Shown: positions 8,617 to 17,749, counted from the stretch's first letter. The stretch is 64,000 nt of DNA from Fidelibacterota bacterium (GCA_021734045.1 JAIPJR010000001.1:1-64000); one strand, 5' to 3'. Numbers and translations are program-made. Notes: generated by a model not told the origin, from the sequence alone.

Positions 8617-10125
8617 ATGGGTGCGCATCTCTTAACGCTAGTGACCTTTATACCGGTATTGGGCGGGATTATCATCGCGTTCATTCCCCGTGAGAAACTG
8701 GATGCCATTCGTTGGACTGCTGTTGCGGCGACAGCATTGCAGCTATTGGTTTCATTCGTGATCCTGGGAAGCTACGACCGGATGAATCCCGACATCCAGA
8801 TGGTAGAACACTACTCATGGATACCGGCATTCAATATTGAATACTTTATGGGCATTGATGGACTGAGCCTGCCGATGGTGCTATTAACGCCATTTATCAG
8901 TTTTCTGGCCATCTTTTCATCCTGGAAAATTCCGAAAGCCCAGAAGGGATATTTCTCCCTGTTTCTACTCCTTGATACCGGGATGATGGGTGTCTTTGTA
9001 TCCCTGGATTTCTTCCTGTTTTACATCTTCTGGGAAGTGATGCTACTGCCCATGTACTTCCTTATCGGGATGTGGGGTGGTCCGAAAAAAGAATATGCCG
9101 CCATTAAGTTCTTTTTATACACATTGTTTGGCTCCGTCCTCATGTTGCTGGGTATGCTGGCACTCTATTTTTCACTGGAGCCCCATACTTTTAATATGAT
9201 AATCCTACGGGACGCCGCCCCGGAAATCGGTCAAAAACTCCTGCTGGGGATGAATGCCGCCAAAGTGATTTTTATGCTGCTATTCGTGGGATTCGCCATC
9301 AAAGTTCCCATTTTCCCATTCCATACCTGGTTACCGTTGGCGCATGTGGAAGCTCCCACCGCGATTTCTGTGATTCTGGCTGGAATTCTGTTGAAAATGG
9401 GTACCTACGGATTTCTCCGGATTTCCTGGCCGGTTTTGCCCAGCGCTACGCTTTGGTTCGCACTGCCAATGGCGATTCTTGGGCTGATTAATATCATTTA
9501 TGGAGCGATGGCTGCTCTGGCGCAGAAAGACCTGAAGAAAATGGTGGCCTACTCATCCATCAACCATATGGGTTACGTTCTTCTGGGAATGAGTGCCATG
9601 ACTGCCGCCGGTATGAATGGCGCGGTCTTTCAGATGTTTAACCACGGCACCATCACAGCCATGCTCTTTATGTTAGTGGGTGTGGTGTATGACCGGGCTC
9701 ATCATCGTGATATCGATGGGTTTGGCGGAATCGCGGCGAAGGTTCCTATCTACGCGGGTGTTGTGGCGCTGGCGTGGTTCGCAGGTCTGGGCTTGCCGGG
9801 TCTGTCGGGATTCATTTCAGAAGCACTTTGCTTCATTGGTGCCTTCCCGGTTTTCACCTGGATTACCATTTTTGCTACCCTGGGAATCGTGCTGAATGCA
9901 GCTTATTTTCTCTGGTCCTACCAGCGCATTTTCTTCGGTCCGCTTAACCCCAAATATGAGAATCTGGAGGAGATCAATAAGCGTGAATTGTGGACGCTGA
10001 TTCCCCTGGCCGTAGTGGTGATTTTCCTGGGAATCTATCCGGCTCCCATGCTGGATCTCATGAGCGGAACGCTGAATCAACTGGTTGATATTGTTAAAAC
10101 CGCCGGCATGATGGCTGGTTTCTAA
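8617..10125 (+). CDS. nuoM: NADH-quinone oxidoreductase subunit M
   Basis: 502 residues, central antiporter-like pump. About 14 transmembrane helices carry FYIFWEVMLLPMYFLIGMWGG, KVPIFPFHTWLPLAHVEAPT and QKDLKKMVAYSSINHMGYV, which include the conserved helix-5 glutamate and helix-7 lysine. A GGGAGGA site precedes the start. It lies between nuoL and nuoN with short spacers. Confidence 0.97.
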   Translation: MGAHLLTLVTFIPVLGGIIIAFIPREKLDAIRWTAVAATALQLLVSFVILGSYDRMNPDIQMVEHYSWIPAFNIEYFMGIDGLSLPMVLLTPFISFLAIFSSWKIPKAQKGYFSLFLLLDTGMMGVFVSLDFFLFYIFWEVMLLPMYFLIGMWGGPKKEYAAIKFFLYTLFGSVLMLLGMLALYFSLEPHTFNMIILRDAAPEIGQKLLLGMNAAKVIFMLLFVGFAIKVPIFPFHTWLPLAHVEAPTAISVILAGILLKMGTYGFLRISWPVLPSATLWFALPMAILGLINIIYGAMAALAQKDLKKMVAYSSINHMGYVLLGMSAMTAAGMNGAVFQMFNHGTITAMLFMLVGVVYDRAHHRDIDGFGGIAAKVPIYAGVVALAWFAGLGLPGLSGFISEALCFIGAFPVFTWITIFATLGIVLNAAYFLWSYQRIFFGPLNPKYENLEEINKRELWTLIPLAVVVIFLGIYPAPMLDLMSGTLNQLVDIVKTAGMMAGF

Positions 10126-10155
10126 ACGGTCGTGAAAGCGAAGTAGAGTCGTACT

Positions 10156-11646
10156 ATGGATTTAACTCAACTCGCCCTGAGCCTCAAGTACTTTATCCCC
10201 GAGATGGTCCTCACGGGCTTTATTGTCGTGGCCATTCTGTATGACCTGTTTCTGAAACCGGAGACCAGTCACCGGGTCGGGTTTGTGGCTATCGCCGGGC
10301 TGGTGGTTACACTGGGGATGTTGTATCAGCAGCAGGGAATTCCGGCAACCGGTATTTTTGCTAACATGTTCGCGTTGGATGGTTTTGCGACCTTTTTTAA
10401 ATGGGTTGTGGCCATTGGCGCGGCGCTGGCAATCTGGATGTCATTGGATACGAAGGAGCTGGAAAATCGACGGGTTGGTGAATATCACATTCTCATCCTG
10501 ATTTTAGTGCTGGGGATGTTTCTCCTCGTCTCCGCGACGCACATTATCTCCATCTATCTCTCGCTGGAAATGGTCAGTATCATGTCCTATCTGCTGGCCG
10601 GTTATCTCAAGGAAAACAGTCGTTCCAATGAAGCCAGTGTGAAGTATGTGATTTATGGTGCCTTCTCGTCGGGCATTATGCTATACGGTCTGTCACTTCT
10701 GTATGGGTTAACCGGTACCGGCTATATCAGTGAGATTCAGGCGCAACTGGTGCTGGGGCAGGTCTCGCCGGTGATGCTGGTTTTAGTCACCGTGTTGCTC
10801 TTGGCCGGATTTGGGTATAAAATTTCCGCTGTCCCGTTTCATTTCTGGACACCGGATGTATATGAAGGTGCGCCCACACCCATCACGGCCTTTTTATCCG
10901 TCGCTCCCAAAGCAGCCGGATTTGCAGTGCTGATTCGATTCTTCAATGTTGCCCTTTCTCAGGGAGATCCCAACACACCCTCCTGGCTGGCGCTGCCCGG
11001 TCTGGATTGGCCCATGATTATTGCCGTTTTGAGTGCGATAACCATGACCGTGGGAAATGTCCTGGCTATTCAGCAGAATAATATCAAACGGCTGCTGGCC
11101 TACTCAAGTATTGCCCATGCCGGATACATGCTCATGGGTGTCGTGGTTGCCGACCAAACCGGTATAGCAGCCATTCTCTATTATGCTGGTGTGTACATGC
11201 TCATGAACCTGGGGGCCTTCTTCGTTGCCATTCAGATTAAAAATATTTACAACACGGAAACCATCGCAGACTATGCCGGCTTGGGCTTTAAGGCACCCTG
11301 GATTGGAATAGCCATGGCGGTCTTCCTCTTTGCCCTTACTGGTTTACCACCAACCGCAGGATTTGTAGCCAAATTTTACCTCTTTCGTGCCCTGGTTCAA
11401 TTTGGAGACGGATTTTTGTGGTTGGCTATGTTCGGCTTACTTAATGGTGTCGTGAGTTTGTTCTATTATATGCGGATATTGAAAGCCATGTATTTCGATA
11501 AAATGGAGATTCCAGAGAAACTCACGGCTGTGCCGCTCCATTTCAATGTTCTCATGTTTATCCTGGTGGTCCCGCTGTTGGTGGGGTGGATGTTTGGTGA
11601 TCCCCTGTCTATCTGGGCAGCTGAAGCGGTGCAATTTTTCTTCTAG
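10156..11646 (+). CDS. nuoN: NADH-quinone oxidoreductase subunit N
   Basis: 496 residues, the third antiporter-like pump. Features include SIYLSLEMVSIMSYLLAGYL, KISAVPFHFWTPDVYEGAPTP and NNIKRLLAYSSIAHAGYMLMG, with the expected membrane glutamate and lysines. It is the last gene of the operon; an intrinsic terminator follows 35 bases after the stop. No nuoE, nuoF or nuoG is found anywhere in the operon or the window. Confidence 0.97.
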   Translation: MDLTQLALSLKYFIPEMVLTGFIVVAILYDLFLKPETSHRVGFVAIAGLVVTLGMLYQQQGIPATGIFANMFALDGFATFFKWVVAIGAALAIWMSLDTKELENRRVGEYHILILILVLGMFLLVSATHIISIYLSLEMVSIMSYLLAGYLKENSRSNEASVKYVIYGAFSSGIMLYGLSLLYGLTGTGYISEIQAQLVLGQVSPVMLVLVTVLLLAGFGYKISAVPFHFWTPDVYEGAPTPITAFLSVAPKAAGFAVLIRFFNVALSQGDPNTPSWLALPGLDWPMIIAVLSAITMTVGNVLAIQQNNIKRLLAYSSIAHAGYMLMGVVVADQTGIAAILYYAGVYMLMNLGAFFVAIQIKNIYNTETIADYAGLGFKAPWIGIAMAVFLFALTGLPPTAGFVAKFYLFRALVQFGDGFLWLAMFGLLNGVVSLFYYMRILKAMYFDKMEIPEKLTAVPLHFNVLMFILVVPLLVGWMFGDPLSIWAAEAVQFFF

Positions 11647-11680
11647 TAAAATCCTGAACCCCAATATCAGAGCCATTTTG

Positions 11681-11709
11681 AACCGCCTCGCCAGAGGCGG
11701 TTTGTTTTT
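11681..11709 (+). terminator. Intrinsic terminator of the nuo operon
   Basis: AACCGCCTC, loop GCCA, GAGGCGGTT form a perfect nine-base-pair stem, followed directly by TGTTTTTC. It is located 35 bases after the nuoN stop and before the parA promoter. Confidence 0.88.
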
Positions 11710-11765
11710 CACTGGTGCGCAAATTCGATGTGGGCTTTGGACTTTTTTATTTAGTCTTCCTGCTG

Positions 11766-11771
11766 TATAAT
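11766..11771 (+). promoter_or_regulatory. Probable -10 element of the parA gene
   Basis: A perfect TATAAT lies between the nuo terminator and parA. The -35 region is weak (T-rich). A start near 11778 would place the leader just upstream of the ATG at 11823 and argues against the longer reading frame that begins at 11715. Confidence 0.38.
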
Positions 11772-11822
11772 CGTGTCCGGTTGCTCGATCAACCCTTTGA
11801 AACCCAAAAACATGCGGAATTC

Positions 11823-12572
11823 ATGCTTAAATACACGATTTTTAACGAAAAAGGCGGGGTAGGTAAAACCACCATCTCTGCGAATCTGGCTGCGGCGCTG
11901 GCGCTTCGAAAAATGAAGGTCCTGGCCATTGATTTTGATCCGAAGGGAAATCTTACCAATTATTTTTTAGCGGAAAACCCCATTAAAAATAAGCGTCTGG
12001 AGGATGTTTTTAACCCAGATCTGCTGGAAGACAATATCGTCCAGGTTCGCACCAATCTTTACCTTCTGCCGGCATTTAACGGGCTGTATTCATTTGATAA
12101 ACAGACCTATCTTTCCCGCCAGTTTACGCCCATGGAAGATTACACATTTATTGTGGAAAATCTGTTACAGCGGCTGCGTTTTGATTTTATCATCATCGAC
12201 GCCTTACCCACCTTTAATCTGCTTACCCTAAATGCCATCCAGTTTACAAAATATCTCCTGGTGCCGGTTTCTATGAATTTCTGGGCTATGCAGAGCATGA
12301 TTGAGCTGGATACGAAGATATTTAACCTCACCAAGGTGGGGCGCATTTATAAAATCATTCCGAATTTCTACGACCGGGTCACCACGGTATCCCGGGATAT
12401 TTTGCACGAGTTACGGGGGACATTTCTCACTGCTGTCACAAAATCGGTGATCCCCAGGCGAATCGCCCTGGAAAAGGCGTCCGGGGCTTCAAAAACAATT
12501 TTCGAGGCTTTTCCCAATGATCCGGCCGCGGCTGCATTTAAAAAGTTGGCGCGGGAGATTATGATCCAGTAA
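11823..12572 (+). CDS. ParA/Soj-family ATPase (orphan)
   Basis: 249 residues from the ATG at 11823. It has the deviant Walker A motif EKGGVGKTTISANLAAALA with the signature lysine, and DFDPKGNLTNYF in place of the usual DxDPQGN switch. A Walker B-like FIIIDALPTFN segment lies near residue 120. ParA proteins dimerise on ATP and position DNA or protein cargo along the nucleoid. No parB, parS cluster, minCDE or chemotaxis gene is nearby, and the gene stands alone between two terminators or opposite operons, so its cargo is unknown. The longer frame from 11715 would start upstream of the predicted promoter. Confidence 0.8.
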   Translation: MLKYTIFNEKGGVGKTTISANLAAALALRKMKVLAIDFDPKGNLTNYFLAENPIKNKRLEDVFNPDLLEDNIVQVRTNLYLLPAFNGLYSFDKQTYLSRQFTPMEDYTFIVENLLQRLRFDFIIIDALPTFNLLTLNAIQFTKYLLVPVSMNFWAMQSMIELDTKIFNLTKVGRIYKIIPNFYDRVTTVSRDILHELRGTFLTAVTKSVIPRRIALEKASGASKTIFEAFPNDPAAAAFKKLAREIMIQ

Positions 12573-12633
12573 GGGACAGCACATTTTTTCCTTAACACAT
12601 TGAGTCATCAAGTAAAAGAGAGTGGGGGTTGTC

Positions 12634-14343
12634 ATGCTGAAGCTCATTGAAGCGCATGGTGGTGAGTTAAAAAATCTGATGGTTGCCAGCAGCCGTGTGG
12701 CTGATTTGAAGGCTGCCACCATCCACATGCCATCCTGGACAATGGAAGATCATCAGATTGATGATTTGGAATTGTTGTTGAATGGCGGTTTTTCGCCACT
12801 CACCGGTTATCTAACACAGGAAGCTTACGAGTCGGTATTGTCAGATTTGCGCCTTCCGGACGGAAATTTGTGGTCTATACCCATCACGCTGAGTGTGTCT
12901 AAAACTTTTGGCGATACCGTGAAGGTTGGTGCGCAAATCGTGCTGCGAGATAAAGAAGGTTTGGCCCTGGCGGTATTAACTGTCACGGATAAATGGTTGC
13001 CGGATAAATCACGCGAGGCGGAGACTGTCTTTGGAACCAAGGACCGGGCTCATCCGGGAGTAAAACAATTGTTTGACCAGGTGGGCGATGTCTACCTGGG
13101 GGGACCGGTAGAGGGGTTAAGCCTTCCACACCACTACGATTTTAAAGAATACCGGGACACGCCCGAGGAATTGCGGCGCATTTTCCAGAAACTGGGTTGG
13201 TACAATGTGACGGCATTTCAGACCCGCAATCCCATGCACCGTGCCCATTTCGAAATGACCCTGCGGGCAACTTCAAAATTTAAGACCAACCTATTGATTA
13301 ATCCGGCAGTCGGTGTAACAAAACCGGGTGATGTAGACCATTATACCCGCGTCCGATGTTACCAGAAATTACTTCCCAAGTACCCTACCGGTACAGCGAT
13401 GCTGAGTCTTCTGCCATTGGCCATGCGCATGGCGGGTCCACGGGAAGCGTTATGGCATGCCATTATCCGGAAAAATTTCGGCTGCAATCATTTTATTATC
13501 GGGCGGGACCATGCCAGTCCGGGGAATAATAGTAATGGTCAGGAATTTTATCCACCCTACGCCGCTCAGGAGTTGTTGGAAGCGCACGCTGAGGAGCTGG
13601 GGATTACCGTCATTAAATTCAAGAAGTTGGTTTATAACGAAGATAAAGCTGAGTACCAACCCATTGATGAGGTGAAAGAGGGTGAACGCACGCTGGATAT
13701 TTCCGGCACCGAATTGCGCTATCGGCTCGAAAAGGGGCTTGATATTCCGGAATGGTTTTCTTTTCCGGAGGTGATTGAAGAGTTACGACACACCTATCCG
13801 CCCATGATTCATCGCGGGTTCACGCTGTTTTTTACAGGGCTTTCCGGATCGGGGAAATCCACCCTGGCCAATGGTCTATATGTCAAATTAATGGAAGATG
13901 GCCGGCGCCCGGTAACGCTGCTGGATGGCGATGTGGTGCGGACACACCTGTCCCGTGAGCTGGGATTTTCTAGAGAGCACCGGTCCATAAATGTGCGGCG
14001 TATCGGCTATGTGGCCAGTGAGATTACCAAAAATGGTGGTATTGCCATTTGTGCGCCAATCGCACCGTACGAAGAGGACCGCCGTCTTAACCGGGAGCTT
14101 ATTTCACACTATGGCGGGTACATTGAAATATTTGTCAATACCCCCCTGGAGGAGTGTGAGAAGCGCGATGTCAAAGGCTTATATGCCAAAGCCCGGAAAG
14201 GTTTGATCAAGGAGTTCACGGGAATCAGCGATCCCTACGAAGAACCTAAAAATCCGGAAATGGTGGTGGACACGACGGGTGTAGAACCGGAAGCGCTGGT
14301 ACAGGAAATTCTGTTGAAGATTAAGCAGTTGGGATATGTGTAA
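12634..14343 (+). CDS. sat-cysC: Bifunctional sulfate adenylyltransferase / adenylylsulfate kinase
   Basis: 569 residues. Residues ~1-390 are ATP sulfurylase (PUA-like N-terminal domain, then the catalytic domain with QTRNPMHRAHFE and GRDHASPG). Residues ~395-569 are APS kinase with P-loop GLSGSGKSTLANGL, DGDVVRTHLSRELGFS and ICAPIAPYEEDRR. Together they convert sulfate and ATP through APS to PAPS, for sulfate assimilation or sulfation. This fused order is known in several bacteria. No sulfate transporter or PAPS reductase adjoins it. The ATG at 12634 is chosen over an upstream in-frame GTG at 12622 because the G-rich ribosome site lies between them. Confidence 0.95.
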   Translation: MLKLIEAHGGELKNLMVASSRVADLKAATIHMPSWTMEDHQIDDLELLLNGGFSPLTGYLTQEAYESVLSDLRLPDGNLWSIPITLSVSKTFGDTVKVGAQIVLRDKEGLALAVLTVTDKWLPDKSREAETVFGTKDRAHPGVKQLFDQVGDVYLGGPVEGLSLPHHYDFKEYRDTPEELRRIFQKLGWYNVTAFQTRNPMHRAHFEMTLRATSKFKTNLLINPAVGVTKPGDVDHYTRVRCYQKLLPKYPTGTAMLSLLPLAMRMAGPREALWHAIIRKNFGCNHFIIGRDHASPGNNSNGQEFYPPYAAQELLEAHAEELGITVIKFKKLVYNEDKAEYQPIDEVKEGERTLDISGTELRYRLEKGLDIPEWFSFPEVIEELRHTYPPMIHRGFTLFFTGLSGSGKSTLANGLYVKLMEDGRRPVTLLDGDVVRTHLSRELGFSREHRSINVRRIGYVASEITKNGGIAICAPIAPYEEDRRLNRELISHYGGYIEIFVNTPLEECEKRDVKGLYAKARKGLIKEFTGISDPYEEPKNPEMVVDTTGVEPEALVQEILLKIKQLGYV

Positions 14344-14354
14344 AAATATTCGTT

Positions 14355-15950
14355 CTAATTAATGGAAGATGACAGGTTCACCTGCTCTCTGGTCTTTAAC
14401 TGAGCGGACGAAATGGAAAGCGTTTCTTGGTCAGACAGCTCGGTTACTTTTTCATCTAAAAGTCGGGAATACTCAGCCAAAAGATTATCCAGCTGGTAAA
14501 TAAATATCGTCTCCACCAATGCCCAATCGAGCAACCGTGGGCGATGCCGTACGGCCCACCAGAGAAGTCTCCAAAAATATTTTCGACCAGAATATTTTAT
14601 TCCGATGAAGTAAATCGCACGAAACAGGACCGGTAAATACTCGAAGGTATTTAGCGTCGGGATATCAGTTTCCACTGCCGGGAGGTGATTAAATTCGGTG
14701 AGCCATTGTTTTGCTCGCTCAGAACTGAAAGTAGGGGAATACACTTGTTGTATGGTCTGTTGGAAAGTCTGGTAAAATAATTTTGAAGGTATATTTAGTG
14801 CAATATTGGTCTCTGCTTCATGAAAAGAGAATCCAGGAATTAACCGGTTCTCGCTCTCCATTCGTTCAAACAGGGGTGTCCCCGGTGGTGCCTTGAGCAT
14901 GTTTAATGTCGCCAGCATTATCCCACTCTTTTGAATCAAATCAGCTTGAGTTTGGAAGGTCTCTACTGTATCTGTATCAAACCCGACAATAAAGCCACCT
15001 ACAACAATGAATCCTTTGCGATGCAAAACGGCAATACTCTCAAGGATATCACGCCGAGTGTTCTGAGATTTGCCGGTTAGTTTAAGTGTATCCTCATTGT
15101 CAGTTTCAATCCCGATAAATAGGTGTCGAAAACCTGCTTCCAGCATCAAGTCCATCATTTCTACATCATCAACCAGATTAATGCTGACCTGTGTGGAAAA
15201 GGAGAAAATGGGGACGTGTTGCCTGCGCCATTTAATCAACGCTGGCAATAAATCCTGCTTCAGGACTTTTCGATTTCCAATGAGGTTATCATCGGCAAAT
15301 AGAATGCTGGGGACCGTGGATTCTTTTCTGAAGATATCCAATTCCGCAATAATTTGCGCCGGGCTCTTCATACGGGGACGATTACCGTAAAGGGTTGGAA
15401 CATCACAAAAATCACAGTGATATGGACATCCGCGAGAATACTGAATGATCCCGTATTGGTATCGATTTAGGTCAATAAGGTCCCACCTTGGGAGCGGGGT
15501 TTTTCCGATATGGGCAAAGTCGTCACTGCGGTAAACTTTTTGGAGTGATCCGTGCTCTAAATCTGATAAATATTGGGGGAGTGTGATTTCAGCTTCGTTT
15601 AAAATAAAATGATCAACTCCGGGGAATTGCTCAGACTGCAGGGTGAATAATGATCCGCCTGCAACCACAGTTTTTCCATAGTCTGAGCACCGTTTTATGA
15701 TGGTTCGCGCCGACAGCTCCTGGACATTCATAGCCGAAATAAAAATCTGATCCGCCCAGCGGATATCCTCATCACTTAATGGTTCCACGTTAAGATCAAG
15801 TAGGCGAATCTGCCATGTTTTGGGAAGCATAGATGCGATGGTCAATAACCCAAGCGGTGGATACCATGCCGCCTTACCAAGAATCTTCAGGGTGTGATTC
15901 ATCGTCCAGAATGAACTGGGCATCTTTGAATATACTAAAAGAATTTTCAT
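14355..15950 (-). CDS. B12-binding domain radical SAM protein (DUF4070-like)
   Basis: 531 residues from the ATG at 15950. The N-terminal ~140 residues look like a cobalamin-binding Rossmann domain (MKILLVYSKMPSSFW, then YPPLGLLTIASMLP and AGGSLFT). The radical SAM cysteines are in QYSRGCPYHCDFCDVPTLYG (CxxxCxxC), binding the [4Fe-4S] cluster that cleaves S-adenosylmethionine. Later segments FADDNLIGNRK and FIGIETDNEDTLKLTGKSQN fit the TIM barrel, and the C-terminus resembles DUF4070 members of this family. Such proteins often methylate unactivated carbons in lipids or hopanoids, but the substrate here cannot be read. It converges on sat-cysC with an 11-base gap. Confidence 0.85.
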   Translation of the reverse strand: MKILLVYSKMPSSFWTMNHTLKILGKAAWYPPLGLLTIASMLPKTWQIRLLDLNVEPLSDEDIRWADQIFISAMNVQELSARTIIKRCSDYGKTVVAGGSLFTLQSEQFPGVDHFILNEAEITLPQYLSDLEHGSLQKVYRSDDFAHIGKTPLPRWDLIDLNRYQYGIIQYSRGCPYHCDFCDVPTLYGNRPRMKSPAQIIAELDIFRKESTVPSILFADDNLIGNRKVLKQDLLPALIKWRRQHVPIFSFSTQVSINLVDDVEMMDLMLEAGFRHLFIGIETDNEDTLKLTGKSQNTRRDILESIAVLHRKGFIVVGGFIVGFDTDTVETFQTQADLIQKSGIMLATLNMLKAPPGTPLFERMESENRLIPGFSFHEAETNIALNIPSKLFYQTFQQTIQQVYSPTFSSERAKQWLTEFNHLPAVETDIPTLNTFEYLPVLFRAIYFIGIKYSGRKYFWRLLWWAVRHRPRLLDWALVETIFIYQLDNLLAEYSRLLDEKVTELSDQETLSISSAQLKTREQVNLSSSIN

Positions 15951-15982
15951 ACACTGCACACTTACTTTTTAAAAATTAAGTA

Positions 15983-16011
15983 ATCATAATGCAACTTGTG
16001 TAATCAATCAA
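15983..16011 (-). promoter_or_regulatory. Promoter of the radical SAM gene
   Basis: On the minus strand TTGATT, a 17-base spacer and TATGAT precede the radical SAM ATG by about 33 bases. Both hexamers are close to the sigma-70 consensus. Confidence 0.5.
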
Positions 16012-16121
16012 TAGAATATGTGAGGCCGCTTCTGGTGTGTAGGGTAGTTTGACAGAGGCCGATGAAAAATACGCTGTTCAACGGAGGGTGGGTTATAGTT
16101 TTCAGGGTACTTTGAATTTAT

Positions 16122-16150
16122 TTGCAAAGCCTATACACCCCGATTATATT
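16122..16150 (+). promoter_or_regulatory. Promoter of the DUF3098 gene, possibly giving a leaderless mRNA
   Basis: TTGCAA, 17 bases, TATATT. The -10 ends nine bases before the ATG at 16160, so the transcript should start within a few bases of the start codon. No Shine-Dalgarno is present between them. Confidence 0.45.
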
Positions 16151-16159
16151 CCGCGCGCT

Positions 16160-16408
16160 ATGAGCGAAAAGAGCACATCTCAAACGTCCCATTGGTTAAG
16201 TGAATTACCGTTTACCAAGGTGAACTATGCCCTTTTTCTGGTGGGGATTTTTGTCATTGCACTTGGGTATATTCTCATGGCCACAGGTGAATTGAATAGT
16301 GTTCAATCGCTATCCCTCTCACCCGTTGTATTGCTGATCGGTTATCTGGTGATTATCCCCGTCGCGATTATGTATCGCGGTAGTGAGAAGAAGAGCGTTA
16401 ACCGCTAG
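16160..16408 (+). CDS. DUF3098-like small membrane protein
   Basis: 82 residues from the ATG at 16160. The pattern FTKVNYALFLVGIFVIALGY followed by ILMATGEL and SLSPVVLLIGYLVIIPVAIM matches the two-helix DUF3098 family common in Bacteroidota and relatives. Both helices are clearly hydrophobic and the C-terminus is basic (GSEKKSVNR). Function is unknown. An in-frame TTG at 16049 would give 119 residues, but the extension lacks similarity to the family and would start upstream of the predicted promoter. A tRNA gene begins 22 bases after its stop. Confidence 0.72.
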   Translation: MSEKSTSQTSHWLSELPFTKVNYALFLVGIFVIALGYILMATGELNSVQSLSLSPVVLLIGYLVIIPVAIMYRGSEKKSVNR

Positions 16409-16430
16409 CGCGTTGTGTGAATTGAAAATT

Positions 16431-16505
16431 GGGACCGTAGTTCAGCTTGGTTAGAACGCCAGCCTGTCACGTTGGAGGTCGCGGGTTCGAGCCCCGTCGG
16501 TCCCG
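16431..16505 (+). tRNA. tRNA-Asp (anticodon GTC)
   Basis: A full cloverleaf: acceptor stem GGGACCG/CGGTCCC with discriminator G, D-arm with AGTTCAGCTTGGTTAGAAC, anticodon stem CCAGC/GTTGG around CTGTCAC (anticodon GTC), and T-arm with GGTTCGAGCC. The CCA end is not encoded. It is followed directly by a strong terminator. Confidence 0.96.
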
Positions 16506-16515
16506 CTTCAAATGA

Positions 16516-16546
16516 AGAGCCCTGAGTTGATTCAGGGCTCTTTTTT
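16516..16546 (+). terminator. Intrinsic terminator after tRNA-Asp
   Basis: AGAGCCCTGA and TCAGGGCTCT form a perfect ten-base-pair stem with a six-base loop, followed by a run of six T. Confidence 0.92.
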
Positions 16547-16628
16547 ATGTTAAAATGCTGGAAGAGCGGCCGTTTGCGAGTCACACTTCCCGTGATTTGT
16601 TTTAAATCCTATTTAGCAGAAAACCCGA

Positions 16629-16658
16629 TTGATAGTCGCCGTGGATATCCTTTAAAAT
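16629..16658 (+). promoter_or_regulatory. Promoter upstream of mltG
   Basis: TTGATA, 18 bases, TAAAAT, placed about 60 bases before the mltG start and after the tRNA terminator. The 16547-16718 gap holds no convincing gene. Confidence 0.42.
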
Positions 16659-16718
16659 ACTCACTCTGGAGCGTTGACTCACGTGAGCAGGTCGTCTATA
16701 TTGACCAGCCTATGCGGG

Positions 16719-17744
16719 ATGGAAATGACATTAAGAAGTAAGTTGCTCACAGTTGCCGGAATTACCATCACGCTGGTCTTCACTGCATGGGTTAGTACCT
16801 ATTTAATCCTGAATAATACTTATAACCGCGGTGATAATCATGTGAGGATTGTGATACCTCAGGGGGCCGCGCTGGATCAGATCGCCGATTCCCTTTTTGC
16901 GCATGGTGTTATTTACAATAAAACCAGTTTCAAAATGGCAGCCTGGCTGAGCGGAAAAACCCGTCAATTATTCCCGGGTACCTATTATTTACCCCCGCAT
17001 CTTACCAACAAAGCCTTGTTACGACAATTAACCACAGTTCACCTGCAGGAAGTCACCATCACAATCCCCGAAGGACTACGATCAGATGAGATTATCAGCA
17101 TTCTGTCTAAAAATTTAGACTTGGATTCGATAAAACTGAGTGAGCTCATGTCCGATTTTTCTCTCCTGGCCATCGTGGATCATGGCTTTGTTCATTTGGA
17201 AGGGACGCTTTTCCCGGATACCTATCGTTTTGTTAAAGGCGAATCCGCCCGGGGAATACTTGAACGCTTATTGCGGCATTTCAACAGTCGACTCCTACCA
17301 GAGTGGCAGGCGCGCGCTGCGGAAATGGGCATGACCATTCCCGAAATTATCACTGTTGCTTCTCTAGTGGAAAAGGAGACCGCTAATCCCTCGGAGCGGG
17401 CACTTATTTCCGGTGTGTATCACAATCGGTTAAAAAAGCGAATGCTGCTGAATTGTGACCCCACCCTGATTTATGCCCTGGTTCAGATGGGGGAATGGGA
17501 TGGGAATTTGAAGCTGGAACACAAAGAAATGCGAAATCCTTACAACACCTATCGTTACCGCGGGTTACCACCCACACCCATTGCAAATCCGGGCGCTGCC
17601 AGTATCGAAGCCGCTCTGTATCCTGAGGAAACGCCCTATTTGTATTTTGTGGGAATGAATGACGGATCGGGACGGCATGCCTTTTCCACGACACTTCGTG
17701 AGCATATCAACAAGGTGAATCGCTACCAACGCAGAGGGCGGTAA
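16719..17744 (+). CDS. mltG: Endolytic murein transglycosylase MltG
   Basis: 341 residues from the ATG at 16719 (a second ATG lies six bases later). An N-terminal membrane anchor (about residues 8-30, LTVAGITITLVFTAWVSTYL) is followed by a LysM-like region and the YceG catalytic domain. The catalytic glutamate lies in ASLVEKETANPSERALISGV, followed by YHNRLKKRMLLNCDPTLIYAL and the closing NPYNTYRYRGLPPTPIANPG segment. MltG cleaves nascent glycan strands in the periplasm and limits their length. The pcrA start lies six bases after its stop. Confidence 0.94.
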   Translation: MEMTLRSKLLTVAGITITLVFTAWVSTYLILNNTYNRGDNHVRIVIPQGAALDQIADSLFAHGVIYNKTSFKMAAWLSGKTRQLFPGTYYLPPHLTNKALLRQLTTVHLQEVTITIPEGLRSDEIISILSKNLDLDSIKLSELMSDFSLLAIVDHGFVHLEGTLFPDTYRFVKGESARGILERLLRHFNSRLLPEWQARAAEMGMTIPEIITVASLVEKETANPSERALISGVYHNRLKKRMLLNCDPTLIYALVQMGEWDGNLKLEHKEMRNPYNTYRYRGLPPTPIANPGAASIEAALYPEETPYLYFVGMNDGSGRHAFSTTLREHINKVNRYQRRGR

Positions 17745-17749
17745 TAGAT

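Noticed and set aside
11715-11822. N-terminal extension of ParA from an upstream GTG
   Set aside because: The added residues lie upstream of the predicted promoter start, lack ParA similarity, and directly adjoin the nuo terminator.
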